This document shows positions 16,195 to 24,353 of a stretch of DNA of 41,236 bases, one piece after another. Source of the stretch: an uncultured Prevotellaceae bacterium (GTDB taxonomy: Bacteria; Bacteroidota; Bacteroidia; Bacteroidales; Muribaculaceae); NCBI GenBank assembly GCA_900319525.1, contig ONOU01000036.1, forward strand, positions 1 to 41,236, read 5' to 3'. The notes under the pieces are model-generated. The model ran no database searches and was not told where the DNA came from. It was given only the letters and a program-made list of their open reading frames with translations. Made by a program: the position numbers and the translations under genes. The first letter of the stretch is position 1. Every line of letters begins with the position of its first letter.

Positions 16195-16691
16195 GATAAA
16201 CGGCGTTTTAAGGTGACGAAATCAAACTCATAGGCGTTGCGGTGGTCGCTCTGGTGATGCTCACGGCTCACCTGCTGCCACTCGCTCATGTCCAGTGCGG
16301 GGAAAAAGGCATCGGCACTGGCCCAGCGGGCATGGATCACGGTGAGGTGCAAGACTTCCACGAGCGGCAATGCCAGCTCATAGACCTGCGCGCCGCCGAT
16401 GATATAGACGGTATCTGTCTCAGCGGCCGCGATGGCCTCCTCCACGCTGTGCACGACTGTCACACCAGGATATTGCCAGCCGGCATTGCGGGTGATGACG
16501 ATATTCTGCCTACCGGGCAAGGGGCGGCGTGGGAACGACTCAAACGTCTTGCGGCCCATCACGATGCTGTAGCCCATGGTCACCTGCTTGAAATGGCGCA
16601 TATCGGCTGGCAGGTGACACAACAAGTCGCCCTGGCGCCCTATGGCCCAGTTCTCGTCAACCGCTACTATGGCATGGATTTGCTTGTTCAT
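16191..16691 (-). CDS. folA: Dihydrofolate reductase
   Basis: A 166-residue DHFR that reduces dihydrofolate to tetrahydrofolate with NADPH. Seen: IVAVDENWAIGRQGDLLCHLPADMRHFKQVTMG (substrate and cofactor loop, Met20-loop equivalent), IVMGRKTFESFPRRPLPGRQNIVITR, and YIIGGAQVYELALPL, the NADPH-binding glycine pair. The ATG at 16691 gives the standard N-terminus; a longer frame starting 30 nt upstream adds nothing conserved. It follows thyA by 47 nt in the classic thymidylate-cycle order and overlaps lpxB by 4 nt. Confidence 0.97.
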   Translation of the reverse strand: MNKQIHAIVAVDENWAIGRQGDLLCHLPADMRHFKQVTMGYSIVMGRKTFESFPRRPLPGRQNIVITRNAGWQYPGVTVVHSVEEAIAAAETDTVYIIGGAQVYELALPLVEVLHLTVIHARWASADAFFPALDMSEWQQVSREHHQSDHRNAYEFDFVTLKRRLS

Positions 16692-16738
16692 TGTTCTTTT
16701 GGTTAGCCGTGACGGAGTCACGGCACGGGGGACAATTG

Positions 16739-17533
16739 TTAGACCGAGACCACACCCTTGATGGCGGGCCAGGGATCGTAGCCCTCCAGCGTGAAGTCCT
16801 CGTACTTGTAATCATCGATGCTCTTGACCTCGGGATTGAGCACCATGCGCGGCAGCGGACGCGGCTCGCGCGAGAGCTGTTCCCTGATCTGGTCAAAGTG
16901 GTTGCGGTAGATGTGTGCATCGCCAAAGGTGTGGACAAACTCACCAGGCTCCAATCCCGTCACATGAGCCACCATCATCAGCAACAAGGCATAGGAGGCG
17001 ATGTTGAACGGGACGCCCAGGAACAGGTCGGCACTGCGCTGATACAGTTGCAGGCTCAGTTTACCCTGGGCCACATAAAACTGGAACAGCGAGTGGCACG
17101 GCGGCAGCTTCATCGTGGGCACCTCGGCCACGTTCCAGGCGCTGACCATGATGCGGCGGCTATCGGGCGTATGCTTAATCTGGTCGATGACCTGCGCAAT
17201 CTGGTCAATGGTGCCGCCGTTGCCGTCGGGCCATGCGCGCCACTGGCTACCATACACGGGGCCCAGGTCACCGTTCTCGTCGGCCCACTCGTTCCAGATG
17301 CGCACGCCGTGCTCCTGCAACCAGCGCACATTGGTGTCGCCGCGCAGGAACCACAGCAGCTCATAGATGATGGACTTCAAGTGAACCTTCTTGGTCGTCA
17401 AGAGCGGGAAGCCGTCGGCCAGGTTGCAGCGCAGCTGGTAGCCGAACACGCTGCGCGTGCCCGTCCCCGTGCGGTCCTCCTTGTCCACGCCATTTTCCAT
17501 CACATGACGCACCAGGTCAAGATATTGTTTCAT
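16739..17533 (-). CDS. thyA: Thymidylate synthase
   Basis: A 264-residue ThyA, the same length as the E. coli enzyme. It methylates dUMP to dTMP with methylene-tetrahydrofolate, producing dihydrofolate for the FolA encoded next. Seen: [19 protein letters not shown] with the phosphate-binding Arg near residue 21; [22 protein letters not shown]; catalytic C146 in [32 protein letters not shown]; and HIYRNHFDQ. All active-site blocks are intact. A 37-nt gap separates it from the DUF2752 gene upstream. Confidence 0.98.
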   Translation of the reverse strand: MKQYLDLVRHVMENGVDKEDRTGTGTRSVFGYQLRCNLADGFPLLTTKKVHLKSIIYELLWFLRGDTNVRWLQEHGVRIWNEWADENGDLGPVYGSQWRAWPDGNGGTIDQIAQVIDQIKHTPDSRRIMVSAWNVAEVPTMKLPPCHSLFQFYVAQGKLSLQLYQRSADLFLGVPFNIASYALLLMMVAHVTGLEPGEFVHTFGDAHIYRNHFDQIREQLSREPRPLPRMVLNPEVKSIDDYKYEDFTLEGYDPWPAIKGVVSV

Positions 17534-17570
17534 TATTTTAGTTGTTAGTTTTAAGTTTTAAGTTGGGTTA

Positions 17571-17942
17571 TCAGTTGAAGATGTTGCGCAGGAGCCACCA
17601 CAACAGGAGTATGGCAAGAAAGAGCCAGATGAGTAACGGGGCATTAAGCCGCGCATACAGGCGAGGATTGCGGATGCGCTGGCCCTCGGCATACAGGCAC
17701 AGCGCGATCCATGGAATGGCGACCAGCAACAGTGCATTGTACCTGAAGGCTCCCACCACATCGCCATGCAACAGGGCATGAATCGCACGCTGGCTGCCGC
17801 ATCCGGGGCATTTGTAGCCCGTCAATGACAGGAAGGTGCAACGCGGAAACACGGCCGATGCCGTGGGATCGAGCGCATAGTAGATGAACCCTAGCACCAA
17901 TAGTACTGCGACCACCAGTGCGATGACGAGTGTGCGGCGCAT
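17571..17942 (-). CDS. DUF2752 membrane protein
   Basis: A 123-residue protein with an N-terminal hydrophobic helix (about 5-25), then the DUF2752 signature PRCTFLSLTGYKCPGCGSQRAIHALLHGD (cysteines in a CPGCG knot), followed by two or three further hydrophobic segments (about 68-83 and 100-120). The function of the family is unknown. It lies 17 nt downstream of the GYF_2-CD225 protein and is probably co-transcribed. CD225-like and DUF2752 proteins often occur side by side in Bacteroidota. Confidence 0.85.
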   Translation of the reverse strand: MRRTLVIALVVAVLLVLGFIYYALDPTASAVFPRCTFLSLTGYKCPGCGSQRAIHALLHGDVVGAFRYNALLLVAIPWIALCLYAEGQRIRNPRLYARLNAPLLIWLFLAILLLWWLLRNIFN

Positions 17943-17959
17943 GGGAGTGCGGCACTACA

Positions 17960-18460
17960 TCATGCGGCGCCTGCCGACATCATCAAGAAGCCCAAGGGCA
18001 AAGACAGGATTCCCAGCACGATTGTGGCAATGCACCACCAGGCTCCCGTCTCGCTGGCACGCTTAGCACCCTCAATGTCGCCCTCACGGTACTTGTTGGA
18101 AACCTTGAGCGCAAAGTAAATGGCCACGATGCCCGTGGGAATACAACACAGCACGGTCGCGATAATGGCCCACACGAGATTGGTGGGCGGACACGGCTCG
18201 GACGGGGCCTGCTGCTCATATCCCTGCGGCTGCTGCACAGCGGCGCCCTGTTGCTCAAGCGACTGCCTTGCAACAACAGGTTCGGCGGCCTGCTCCACCA
18301 TTTCATACGTGCCCTGTAACTCGGGCAGCTGGGTAATCTTCACCCAATCGGCCAGGCCCTCGTGCCAGACGTAGGCTGCCGACGTCAGGCCCAGTTCCTT
18401 CATGCCGTCAATGTCAACGGGGCCATGCTGCACTCCGTTATGATTAATCCAGTATTGCAT
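17960..18460 (-). CDS. GYF_2 (DUF4339) plus CD225/dispanin membrane protein
   Basis: A 166-residue protein. Residues 1-55 form a GYF_2/DUF4339 domain (MQYWINHNGVQHGPVD, then VWHEGLADWVKI), thought to bind peptides or proteins. A Gln/Ala/Pro-rich linker follows (about 56-90), then a CD225-like pair of membrane helices: NLVWAIIATVLCCIPTGIVAIYFA and the second WWCIATIVLGILSLPLGFL, joined by SNKYREGDIEGAKRAS. CD225 proteins are small membrane proteins; the eukaryotic IFITM members restrict virus entry, while the bacterial role is not known. First gene of the minus-strand run that continues to DUF2752, thyA, folA and lpxB. Confidence 0.85.
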   Translation of the reverse strand: MQYWINHNGVQHGPVDIDGMKELGLTSAAYVWHEGLADWVKITQLPELQGTYEMVEQAAEPVVARQSLEQQGAAVQQPQGYEQQAPSEPCPPTNLVWAIIATVLCCIPTGIVAIYFALKVSNKYREGDIEGAKRASETGAWWCIATIVLGILSLPLGFLMMSAGAA

Positions 18461-18488
18461 AATTTTTACTGTTGATTTCAGTTTGTTG

Positions 18489-18496
18489 CAAAGATA
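18489..18496 (-). promoter_or_regulatory. Possible −7 box for the CD225-thyA-folA-lpxB run
   Basis: TATCTTTG on the minus strand fits TAnnTTTG and gives a leader of about 20-25 nt. No good TTTG is found 19-21 nt upstream. Confidence 0.45.
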
Positions 18497-18580
18497 GTAA
18501 TTTTTTTATTTCGCCGCCATACGGGTGGCGTGATTATTCTATATTTCAGCAAAAAACGGTGTTGTTTAAAATTATTTCAT

Positions 18581-18588
18581 TATTTTTG
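18581..18588 (+). promoter_or_regulatory. Possible −7 box for the TIR-MORN gene
   Basis: TATTTTTG fits TAnnTTTG and lies 24 nt before the chosen ATG. The −33 side is weak. Confidence 0.4.
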
Positions 18589-18612
18589 CGCACAGTAACA
18601 ACGCATTTGGGC

Positions 18613-19542
18613 ATGACGCACAACTACGACATCTTCATCAGCTATCGCAGGGATGGCGGCTTCGAGACCGCCAAGCATCTGTATGACCTGCTCACCCAGG
18701 ACGGCTATTCGGTGAGCTTTGACACCGACAACCTGCGTGAGGGCGATTTTGACGCTACTTTGCTCAATCGCATCGGCCGCTGCTCCGACTTCATCCTGAT
18801 TGTTGACAGTCATGCCTTTGACAGGACGCTCGACCCCGACTTCAATCCTGGCGGGGACTGGCTTAGGAAAGAGCTGGCCGAGGCTTTGCGGCAGGGCAAG
18901 AATGTCGTTCCCGTGCTGCTCACCGGCGTTAACGGCTTCCCAGACAACCTGCCTGGAGACATTGCCGGCGTCGCCACCAAGAACGGACCGGAATACAACA
19001 AATACTACTTCGACGAGTTCTACAACCGGCTCAAGGCGTTCCTGCACAGCCAGCCCACGCGGCGACGCGCGTCGTCACACCATAGCCGCTGGATGATTGC
19101 CGCCATTTGCTGCCTGGCCACCCTGCTGCTGGCGGGCTCGTTCTATGTCATGCATGACAGAATACAGCGCGATGCCGTTGCCATGGTCAACGACTCGATA
19201 TGCATCAATCCCGTGATGGGCAAATTCCGTTATACCGGCCCTGTCGATGACGAGGGCCAGCCTCATGGCGAGGGACTGGCCAAGTTTGCACAGGGCGACA
19301 CCTACGAGGGCAACTTTGTCCACGGCACATTCGAGGGCGAGTGCACCTACCTGAACCATGCCGAGGGCGACCGCTTCATGGGCACATACAAGAACAATGC
19401 CCGCGAACAGGGCACCTACGTCTGGCAAGACGGCACCTATTTCACTGGATCGTTTCACAACAATGACGTGTATGAGGGAACCCTCTATGACATCAACGGC
19501 AATGTGCTGCAAGTGTTCACTGAGGGCCAACAAAAACAATAA
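18613..19542 (+). CDS. TIR domain - transmembrane - MORN repeat protein
   Basis: A 309-residue protein. Residues 4-145 are a TIR domain: YDIFISYRRDGG, then FDTDNLREGDF, and DWLRKELAEAL, whose E87 sits where catalytic TIR NADases have their glutamate. Residues 160-179 are a single hydrophobic helix preceded by RRRASSHHSR, so the TIR part should be cytoplasmic and the C-terminus outside. Residues about 205-292 are MORN-like repeats (GEGLAKFAQGDTYEGNF, GTYVWQDGTYFTGSF). TIR domains either consume NAD or act as adaptors; MORN repeats bind lipids or proteins. The ATG at 18613 starts the TIR domain directly; a longer frame from 18472 runs through the promoter region. A small lipoprotein gene follows after 19 nt. 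Confidence 0.85.
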   Translation: MTHNYDIFISYRRDGGFETAKHLYDLLTQDGYSVSFDTDNLREGDFDATLLNRIGRCSDFILIVDSHAFDRTLDPDFNPGGDWLRKELAEALRQGKNVVPVLLTGVNGFPDNLPGDIAGVATKNGPEYNKYYFDEFYNRLKAFLHSQPTRRRASSHHSRWMIAAICCLATLLLAGSFYVMHDRIQRDAVAMVNDSICINPVMGKFRYTGPVDDEGQPHGEGLAKFAQGDTYEGNFVHGTFEGECTYLNHAEGDRFMGTYKNNAREQGTYVWQDGTYFTGSFHNNDVYEGTLYDINGNVLQVFTEGQQKQ

Positions 19543-19561
19543 GAAACAACACTATAGACCG

Positions 19562-19840
19562 ATGAAGACCAAACTGACTAATTTTGTGCTGATGCTGTTC
19601 ACAGCGGGCCTGATGGCCGCTGGTATGGCATCGTGCGCCACGCCGGCCGTAAAAAAGCCCGATATCAGGAAACCCACAAACACACAGGGCTCACAATCAT
19701 CAACCACGGCATCCTCCAGCGCGGGAACGACCACGACCAAACCAAGGGCCAACGCTCAGATGCAAAGCCCTGCTGTCAATCAATACAACGACAGCATCGT
19801 GGTCATTGACAGTGCGGCCGTGCAGCGCAAGGCTCCCTAA
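19562..19840 (+). CDS. Small lipoprotein of unknown function
   Basis: A 92-residue protein with a lipoprotein signal peptide: KTK, then a hydrophobic stretch and GMASC with Cys25 as the lipidation site. The mature part is a low-complexity Ser/Thr/Pro-rich chain (roughly residues 30-65) ending in NDSIVVIDSAAVQRKAP. No domain is recognised. It begins 19 nt after the TIR-MORN gene and is likely co-transcribed, so it may sit in the same envelope compartment as the MORN repeats. Confidence 0.72.
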   Translation: MKTKLTNFVLMLFTAGLMAAGMASCATPAVKKPDIRKPTNTQGSQSSTTASSSAGTTTTKPRANAQMQSPAVNQYNDSIVVIDSAAVQRKAP

Positions 19841-19846
19841 GGAGCC
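19831..19846. terminator. Small hairpin at the end of the lipoprotein gene
   Basis: GGCTCC (19831-19836) pairs with GGAGCC (19841-19846) around CTAA, which includes the stop codon. The T-rich run (GGTTTTTATTTA, about 19871 onward) is 25 nt away, so terminator function is uncertain. Confidence 0.35.
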
Positions 19847-19880
19847 GGCATGACGTAACGCCCGTTGAACCGGTTTTTAT

Positions 19881-20729
19881 TTAGAAGTCGCTGAAGAAGC
19901 GCGGCCTGATGAGCAGGCCAAAACGGATGCGGGAGTGATACTGGTTATAGTCCAGCATGCTCTCGCCATAGCCGTTGTAGTACTGCAGCATGATGAACTG
20001 GTTGGAGTTGTGGTTGATGCGGTAACCCAGCTGGACGATGGTGTTGAAATTCAGGTTCCATCCCTGGCGCTTGACCAGCGTCATGTCGAGCACCCATTTG
20101 TCATCCAGACTCTTGGCCTGGAAACCGGCTTGGGAAACGCCCATATACTTCAGGATATCCCTGTTGTACTTGCCATCGATAATCGGTATCCAGAATTTGG
20201 CGTGTGCCATCAGTATGGGTGAGATGTAGGCCTCGCCAGCCCATGAGATCTTGTTCCAGCTGCGTGAGGCAGTGCCGTCACGGCCGTTGGACTCGTGTTC
20301 CAGCATCATGGTGACTTTGCCGATCAACTGGTTCTTGAGGATGATATAGCGGGAAATGCCGATACCGGGATTGAAATTCAGGTCATGGAACGGCAGCGAC
20401 TGCTCAAACACGTTCCAAATCGCTTTTTGGGAGTAAAACAGGTACAGATAGCTGTGACCGGGCAGCACACTCTTGGTGAGGCGCTGCTGGAAACTGATCT
20501 GGAATTTGACATCGCTGTTGTGCTCTGTGGGTTTGCCGCCCAGCACCGTTCCACCGACAAAGTAGGTGTCCTTAAACAGGCTGAAGTAGGGGCGATTGTC
20601 CAGTTCAGCACGGATGCTGTCGGCAATCTCTTTGCTGGATCGTTCAACGGCAACAATCTGCCCATACACAGGGGCGCACAACCCTGCCAGCATGGCTATG
20701 GCTATCAACAATAAGCGCTTAATATTCAT
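19881..20729 (-). CDS. Outer-membrane phospholipase A (OMPLA-like)
   Basis: A 282-residue protein with a signal peptide (about 1-23, ending PVYGQ) and a beta-barrel pattern of alternating strands. The OMPLA active site is readable: EHESNGRDG and SRSWNK supply H145, S147 and N159, the His-Ser-Asn triad known from PldA, with the Arg-Ser of the calcium site just before. The enzyme hydrolyses phospholipids in the outer leaflet when it dimerises, which helps keep the outer membrane asymmetric. The C-terminus ends in aromatic FFSDF, like a barrel-assembly signal. It has a good promoter of its own and is convergent with the small lipoprotein gene. Confidence 0.9.
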   Translation of the reverse strand: MNIKRLLLIAIAMLAGLCAPVYGQIVAVERSSKEIADSIRAELDNRPYFSLFKDTYFVGGTVLGGKPTEHNSDVKFQISFQQRLTKSVLPGHSYLYLFYSQKAIWNVFEQSLPFHDLNFNPGIGISRYIILKNQLIGKVTMMLEHESNGRDGTASRSWNKISWAGEAYISPILMAHAKFWIPIIDGKYNRDILKYMGVSQAGFQAKSLDDKWVLDMTLVKRQGWNLNFNTIVQLGYRINHNSNQFIMLQYYNGYGESMLDYNQYHSRIRFGLLIRPRFFSDF

Positions 20730-20761
20730 CTTTGTCTAGACTATAGTAATGGTTTGAGGCG

Positions 20762-20792
20762 CAAAGGTAGTGAAAAAAGCCGAATCATCAAA
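20762..20792 (-). promoter_or_regulatory. Bacteroidota-type promoter of the OMPLA-like gene
   Basis: On the minus strand TTTG (20789-20792), a 19-nt spacer and TACCTTTG (20762-20769). The leader would be about 25 nt. Confidence 0.7.
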
Positions 20793-20809
20793 TCTATATC
20801 CACAATATA

Positions 20810-21514
20810 TCAGTGAACCAGCCCCATGACCAGGAACCACAACGGCGGCACCAGCAGCGCGGGCAGCATGTTGAGCACATGGCAGTCCTTGATGCGCAGC
20901 AGCGACAGTCCCGAGCCTGTGATCATCAGGCCGCCCACGATGAGCAGTTCGGCCATCAGCGCCTCGCTCACTGCCGTGCTCGACAGCAGGGCCACACTGT
21001 AGAACAGCCCTTGCCACAGGAACAGCACCGGTGCTGCCAGCAGCATTCCTACGCCATAGGTCGAGCCAAAGATGGTCGCCGTGACCAGGTCGAGCGTGGC
21101 ATTGGTAAACAGGAAGGTATTGTCGCCCTCCAGCGCGCTGATGACGGGTCCCAGCATCGACAACGGGCCGATGCAATAGACCAGCGTGGCAGTCGCCAGG
21201 CCGTCGGCCAGACGTGTGCCCGAGCGGCCTTCCCCACCCTGCTTGCTCTTGCGGTCCACCAGCCGGTGGAAACGTCCGTCGATGTCGAGCGCCACACCCA
21301 CGACGCTGCCGATGGCCATCGCGGCGATAAACAGCACGGGATATTGGCTCTTGGGCAGGTTGGTGACCACCGCGTTCAGGCCGATGGCAAAGCACGCCAG
21401 CCCCAGCGCGTCATACAGCACATTTTTATATTTGTCCTTTATTCCCTTGTGCAGCGCCACCCCGATGAGCGTTCCCGTCACAATGGTGCAGGTGTTGACT
21501 ATCGTTCCAATCAT
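20810..21514 (-). CDS. DUF554 (YdfK/YqgA-like) membrane protein
   Basis: A 234-residue polytopic membrane protein with about 6-7 hydrophobic segments. It starts MIGTIVNTCTIVTGTLIGVALHKGI, the typical DUF554 N-terminus, and contains GLATATLVYCIGPLSMLGPVISALEGD and FGSTYGVGMLLAAPVLFLWQG, also conserved in the family. It sits in the inner membrane; its function is unknown. It is transcribed divergently from the GH89 gene, and its stop lies beside the OMPLA promoter. Confidence 0.9.
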   Translation of the reverse strand: MIGTIVNTCTIVTGTLIGVALHKGIKDKYKNVLYDALGLACFAIGLNAVVTNLPKSQYPVLFIAAMAIGSVVGVALDIDGRFHRLVDRKSKQGGEGRSGTRLADGLATATLVYCIGPLSMLGPVISALEGDNTFLFTNATLDLVTATIFGSTYGVGMLLAAPVLFLWQGLFYSVALLSSTAVSEALMAELLIVGGLMITGSGLSLLRIKDCHVLNMLPALLVPPLWFLVMGLVH

Positions 21515-21545
21515 GAGTCACTCTTCTTTTTTGCTTAATCGACTG

Positions 21546-21553
21546 CAAAATTA
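21546..21553 (-). promoter_or_regulatory. Possible −7 box for the DUF554 gene
   Basis: TAATTTTG on the minus strand fits TAnnTTTG; leader about 25 nt. No clear TTTG at the −33 position. Confidence 0.4.
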
Positions 21554-21588
21554 CTGCATTATTGCACAAGTAATTGCGCATTCTTTGT

Positions 21589-21596
21589 TATTTTTG
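21589..21596 (+). promoter_or_regulatory. Possible −7 box for the GH89 gene
   Basis: TATTTTTG fits TAnnTTTG and leaves a leader of about 30 nt. An ATTG at 21561-21564 is 24 nt upstream, longer than usual. Confidence 0.42.
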
Positions 21597-21631
21597 CACA
21601 AAAAACGTGTACCCCCTATCACTACGACGCA

Positions 21632-23821
21632 ATGATAAAGAGATTGATCATCACTATCATGGCACTGCTCGCGGCTATCACAGCTTACAGTCAAGCCAAT
21701 GACAATACCCGTCAGGCCATGGATTTGGCCCAACGGCTCTCGCCAGTGCTGGCGGCGAAGGTGGAGTTTCATCAAATCGACGCCGAACAGAGGCGGGACG
21801 TGTTTACGCTCGAGAGCCGGGGCGGCAAGGTCGCCATCGGTGGCAATAACGCCGGGGCGATGGCCGTGGGGCTGAACCGCTACCTGAACCGCTACTGCAA
21901 GACGACGGTGTCGTGGTATGCCGACGTGCCGCTGCAATTACCCAAGGTCTTGCCCGATGTGCCCGCTGCCGAACGGGTGACCGCCCGCGTGCCGCAACGC
22001 TTCTTCCTCAACTACTGCACCTGGGGCTACACGATGCCTTTTTGGCAATGGCGGGACTGGGAACGCTTTATCGACTGGATGGCACTGAACGGCGTGAACC
22101 TGCCGCTGGCCATCACCGGGCAGGAAGCGGTGTGGTACAACGTGTGGACCCGGTTGGGCATGAGCGACAAGCAGGTGCGCGACTACTTCACCGGGCCGGC
22201 CTACCTGCCGTGGCACCGCATGGCCAACATCGACGGCTGGTGCGGCCCGATGCCCAAGGAATGGCTCGACGGCCAGACGGCCTTGCAGCAACGCATCGTG
22301 GAGCGGGAGCGCGCGTTGAACATGCGCCCCGTGCTACCCGCCTTTGCAGGGCACGTGCCCGGAGCCTTGCGCGAGCTGTTCCCTGATGCCGACATCCAGG
22401 CCCTGGGAAGTTGGGCGGGCTTTGACGAGCAGTACCGCACCTGTTTCCTCAACAGCGAGGACCCGCTCTATAGCCGCATCCAGCGCCTGTTCCTCGAGGA
22501 GCAGACGCGGCTGTTCGGCACCGACCACATCTACGGCATCGACCCGTTTAACGAGGTGGATCCGCCCAGCTTCGAGCCCGAGTACCTGAACAAGGTCTCG
22601 AAGCACATCTATGAGAGCCTCACCGCCGTCGATCCCCAGGCCGAGTGGCTGCAGATGGCGTGGTTCCTTTACTACCAGCGCAAGGACTACACCCAGGAGC
22701 GCACCCGTGCCATGCTCACGGGCGTACCCCAGGGCAAGATGACCATGCTCGACTACTACTGCGAGTACAAGGAGATGTGGCGCGAGCACGAGGGCTTCTA
22801 CGGCCAGCCGTTCATCTGGTGCTACCTTGGCAACTTTGGCGGCAACACCAACGTGCAGGGCCGCGTCAAGGAGGCGGGACAGCGCATCGAGCGCGCACTG
22901 GCCGAGTGCGGCGACAACCTCGTGGGCATCGGCTCGACGCTCGAGGGCCTGGACGTGCAGCAGTTCCCCTATGAGTACATCCTCGAGAAAGCGTGGGACT
23001 ATGCAAAAACCGACGAGCAGGTCGTCAACGAACTCGCCGACCGCCATGCAGGATGCGAGAGCCAGCCCGCGCGCGACGCCTGGAGGCTACTCTACGACAG
23101 CGTGTTGGACATCACCCCGGGCAACTTTGCGGCACCGCTGCCGTGCTCCTATCCTACCCTGGGCAAGGAGAACCGCCCCGTCAAGTACAAACCGGATGAA
23201 TTGCTTGCCGTGTGGGACCTGCTGCTGGCCCAAGACAAGGTGAGCACCGACGCCATGACCATCGACCTCATCTGGGTGGGACGGCAACTGCTGGGCGACC
23301 TGTTCATGACCGAGAAGCAGGCCATGGACAAGGCTTATGAACAGCGTGACAAGACCGCCTTCTACGCCCACAGCGACTTACTGTATGAAATCCTGTCAGA
23401 CTTGGATATACTGGGCAGTTTCCATCCACAGGCCACACTCGGCCACTGGCTGCGGCAAGCCCGTGACCTGGGGAAGTCGCCACAGGTCAAGGACTACTAC
23501 GAGATGAATGCGCGCCGCCTGATCACCACTTGGGGAGGCAGCCTCAACGACTATGCCTGCCGCAACTGGAACGGCTTGATGTGGGACTACTATGCCAAAC
23601 GCTGGGAAAACTACATCCGCGAACTCACCGTCGCCCTGCTTTCAGGCAAGGACTTTGACGAAGCCCACTACCGTGCTATCACTGACAAATTCCAGGAAAG
23701 ATGGGTCACCAGCACCGAGGAGGTCATCTGCGGGACCAGCGACGACGACATCCTCACCTTCTCCCGCCACCTGCGCGAGAAATACCGCGAGGCCCTCGAC
23801 CACGCCTCACAAAACAACTGA
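21632..23821 (+). CDS. Alpha-N-acetylglucosaminidase (GH89, NAGLU-like)
   Basis: A 729-residue exported enzyme with a signal peptide (about 1-21). Family GH89 removes terminal alpha-linked GlcNAc, for example from mucin or heparan sulfate. Domains in order: a small alpha/beta N-terminal domain (about 25-110), the catalytic barrel (about 120-450) and an all-helical C-terminal domain. Seen: FFLNYCTWGYTMPFWQWRDWERFIDWM region, NLPLAITGQEAVW, DPFNEVDPP with E308, and IGSTLEGLD with E438; these two glutamates match the acid/base and nucleophile positions of GH89. A role in host mucin glycan use in the gut is inferred. It stands alone, divergent from DUF554. Confidence 0.95.
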   Translation: MIKRLIITIMALLAAITAYSQANDNTRQAMDLAQRLSPVLAAKVEFHQIDAEQRRDVFTLESRGGKVAIGGNNAGAMAVGLNRYLNRYCKTTVSWYADVPLQLPKVLPDVPAAERVTARVPQRFFLNYCTWGYTMPFWQWRDWERFIDWMALNGVNLPLAITGQEAVWYNVWTRLGMSDKQVRDYFTGPAYLPWHRMANIDGWCGPMPKEWLDGQTALQQRIVERERALNMRPVLPAFAGHVPGALRELFPDADIQALGSWAGFDEQYRTCFLNSEDPLYSRIQRLFLEEQTRLFGTDHIYGIDPFNEVDPPSFEPEYLNKVSKHIYESLTAVDPQAEWLQMAWFLYYQRKDYTQERTRAMLTGVPQGKMTMLDYYCEYKEMWREHEGFYGQPFIWCYLGNFGGNTNVQGRVKEAGQRIERALAECGDNLVGIGSTLEGLDVQQFPYEYILEKAWDYAKTDEQVVNELADRHAGCESQPARDAWRLLYDSVLDITPGNFAAPLPCSYPTLGKENRPVKYKPDELLAVWDLLLAQDKVSTDAMTIDLIWVGRQLLGDLFMTEKQAMDKAYEQRDKTAFYAHSDLLYEILSDLDILGSFHPQATLGHWLRQARDLGKSPQVKDYYEMNARRLITTWGGSLNDYACRNWNGLMWDYYAKRWENYIRELTVALLSGKDFDEAHYRAITDKFQERWVTSTEEVICGTSDDDILTFSRHLREKYREALDHASQNN

Positions 23822-23845
23822 TATTATTAGGGGAAAACAATAAAT

Positions 23846-23890
23846 ACAAGAAATACAAAATACTGATTTACAATAAATTGTATTTCTTGT
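23846..23890. terminator. Hairpin between convergent genes
   Basis: A perfect 13-bp inverted repeat (23846-23858 with 23878-23890, 19-nt loop) between the GH89 gene and the lipoprotein gene. Its left edge carries the same 18-nt word (23832-23849) as the hairpin region at 1323-1340. Confidence 0.65.
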
Positions 23891-23930
23891 CTTCTATTCT
23901 TTTAAAGCCGTTGTTTCAGTTGTTGTAACG

Positions 23931-24353
23931 TTACGGTTGTTTTTTCAGGTGGTAGGTGTAGATGGTGCCGTCGGCGGCTGTTTTGGTGAAGGTGACGTCA
24001 CTTGATGAGGTGGTGGTGACGGTGAAGTCGTTGTGTGCCTCTAGGCCGGGCATGTCGATGTAATAGACCGTCGGGTCGGGGAAACTGATGGTCATCTTGC
24101 CACCATCTGTTTCTTCCCAGGTGCCAAAACTCTCGACCATCTGCTCATGGCCATAAACATTCGATATCCTGAAGACGTGGCTCTGGAACTGGAAGAAATA
24201 GTCGCCCACAACGGTTCGGGGCGTACCGCCGGCTGTGATCTGCGCGACATGCCAGGTGCCGAACCACGGGCCGATGTCACCGTGATTGCGGGTGCAGGAG
24301 GCCGTCAGCAGCAGGGCGACTAGCGATAAGATATATAATAATGTCTTTTTCAT
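23931..24353 (-). CDS. Lipocalin-like lipoprotein
   Basis: A 140-residue protein with a lipoprotein signal (MKKTLLYILSLVALLLTASC, lipidated Cys20). The mature part has the GTWHVAQIT start and alternating strands of small lipocalin-like Bacteroidota lipoproteins. Ligand unknown. Its ATG overlaps the stop of the Wzi frame by 4 nt (ATGA), so it is the last gene of the glsA/glsB/wzi operon and translationally coupled to wzi. Confidence 0.78.
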   Translation of the reverse strand: MKKTLLYILSLVALLLTASCTRNHGDIGPWFGTWHVAQITAGGTPRTVVGDYFFQFQSHVFRISNVYGHEQMVESFGTWEETDGGKMTISFPDPTVYYIDMPGLEAHNDFTVTTTSSSDVTFTKTAADGTIYTYHLKKQP

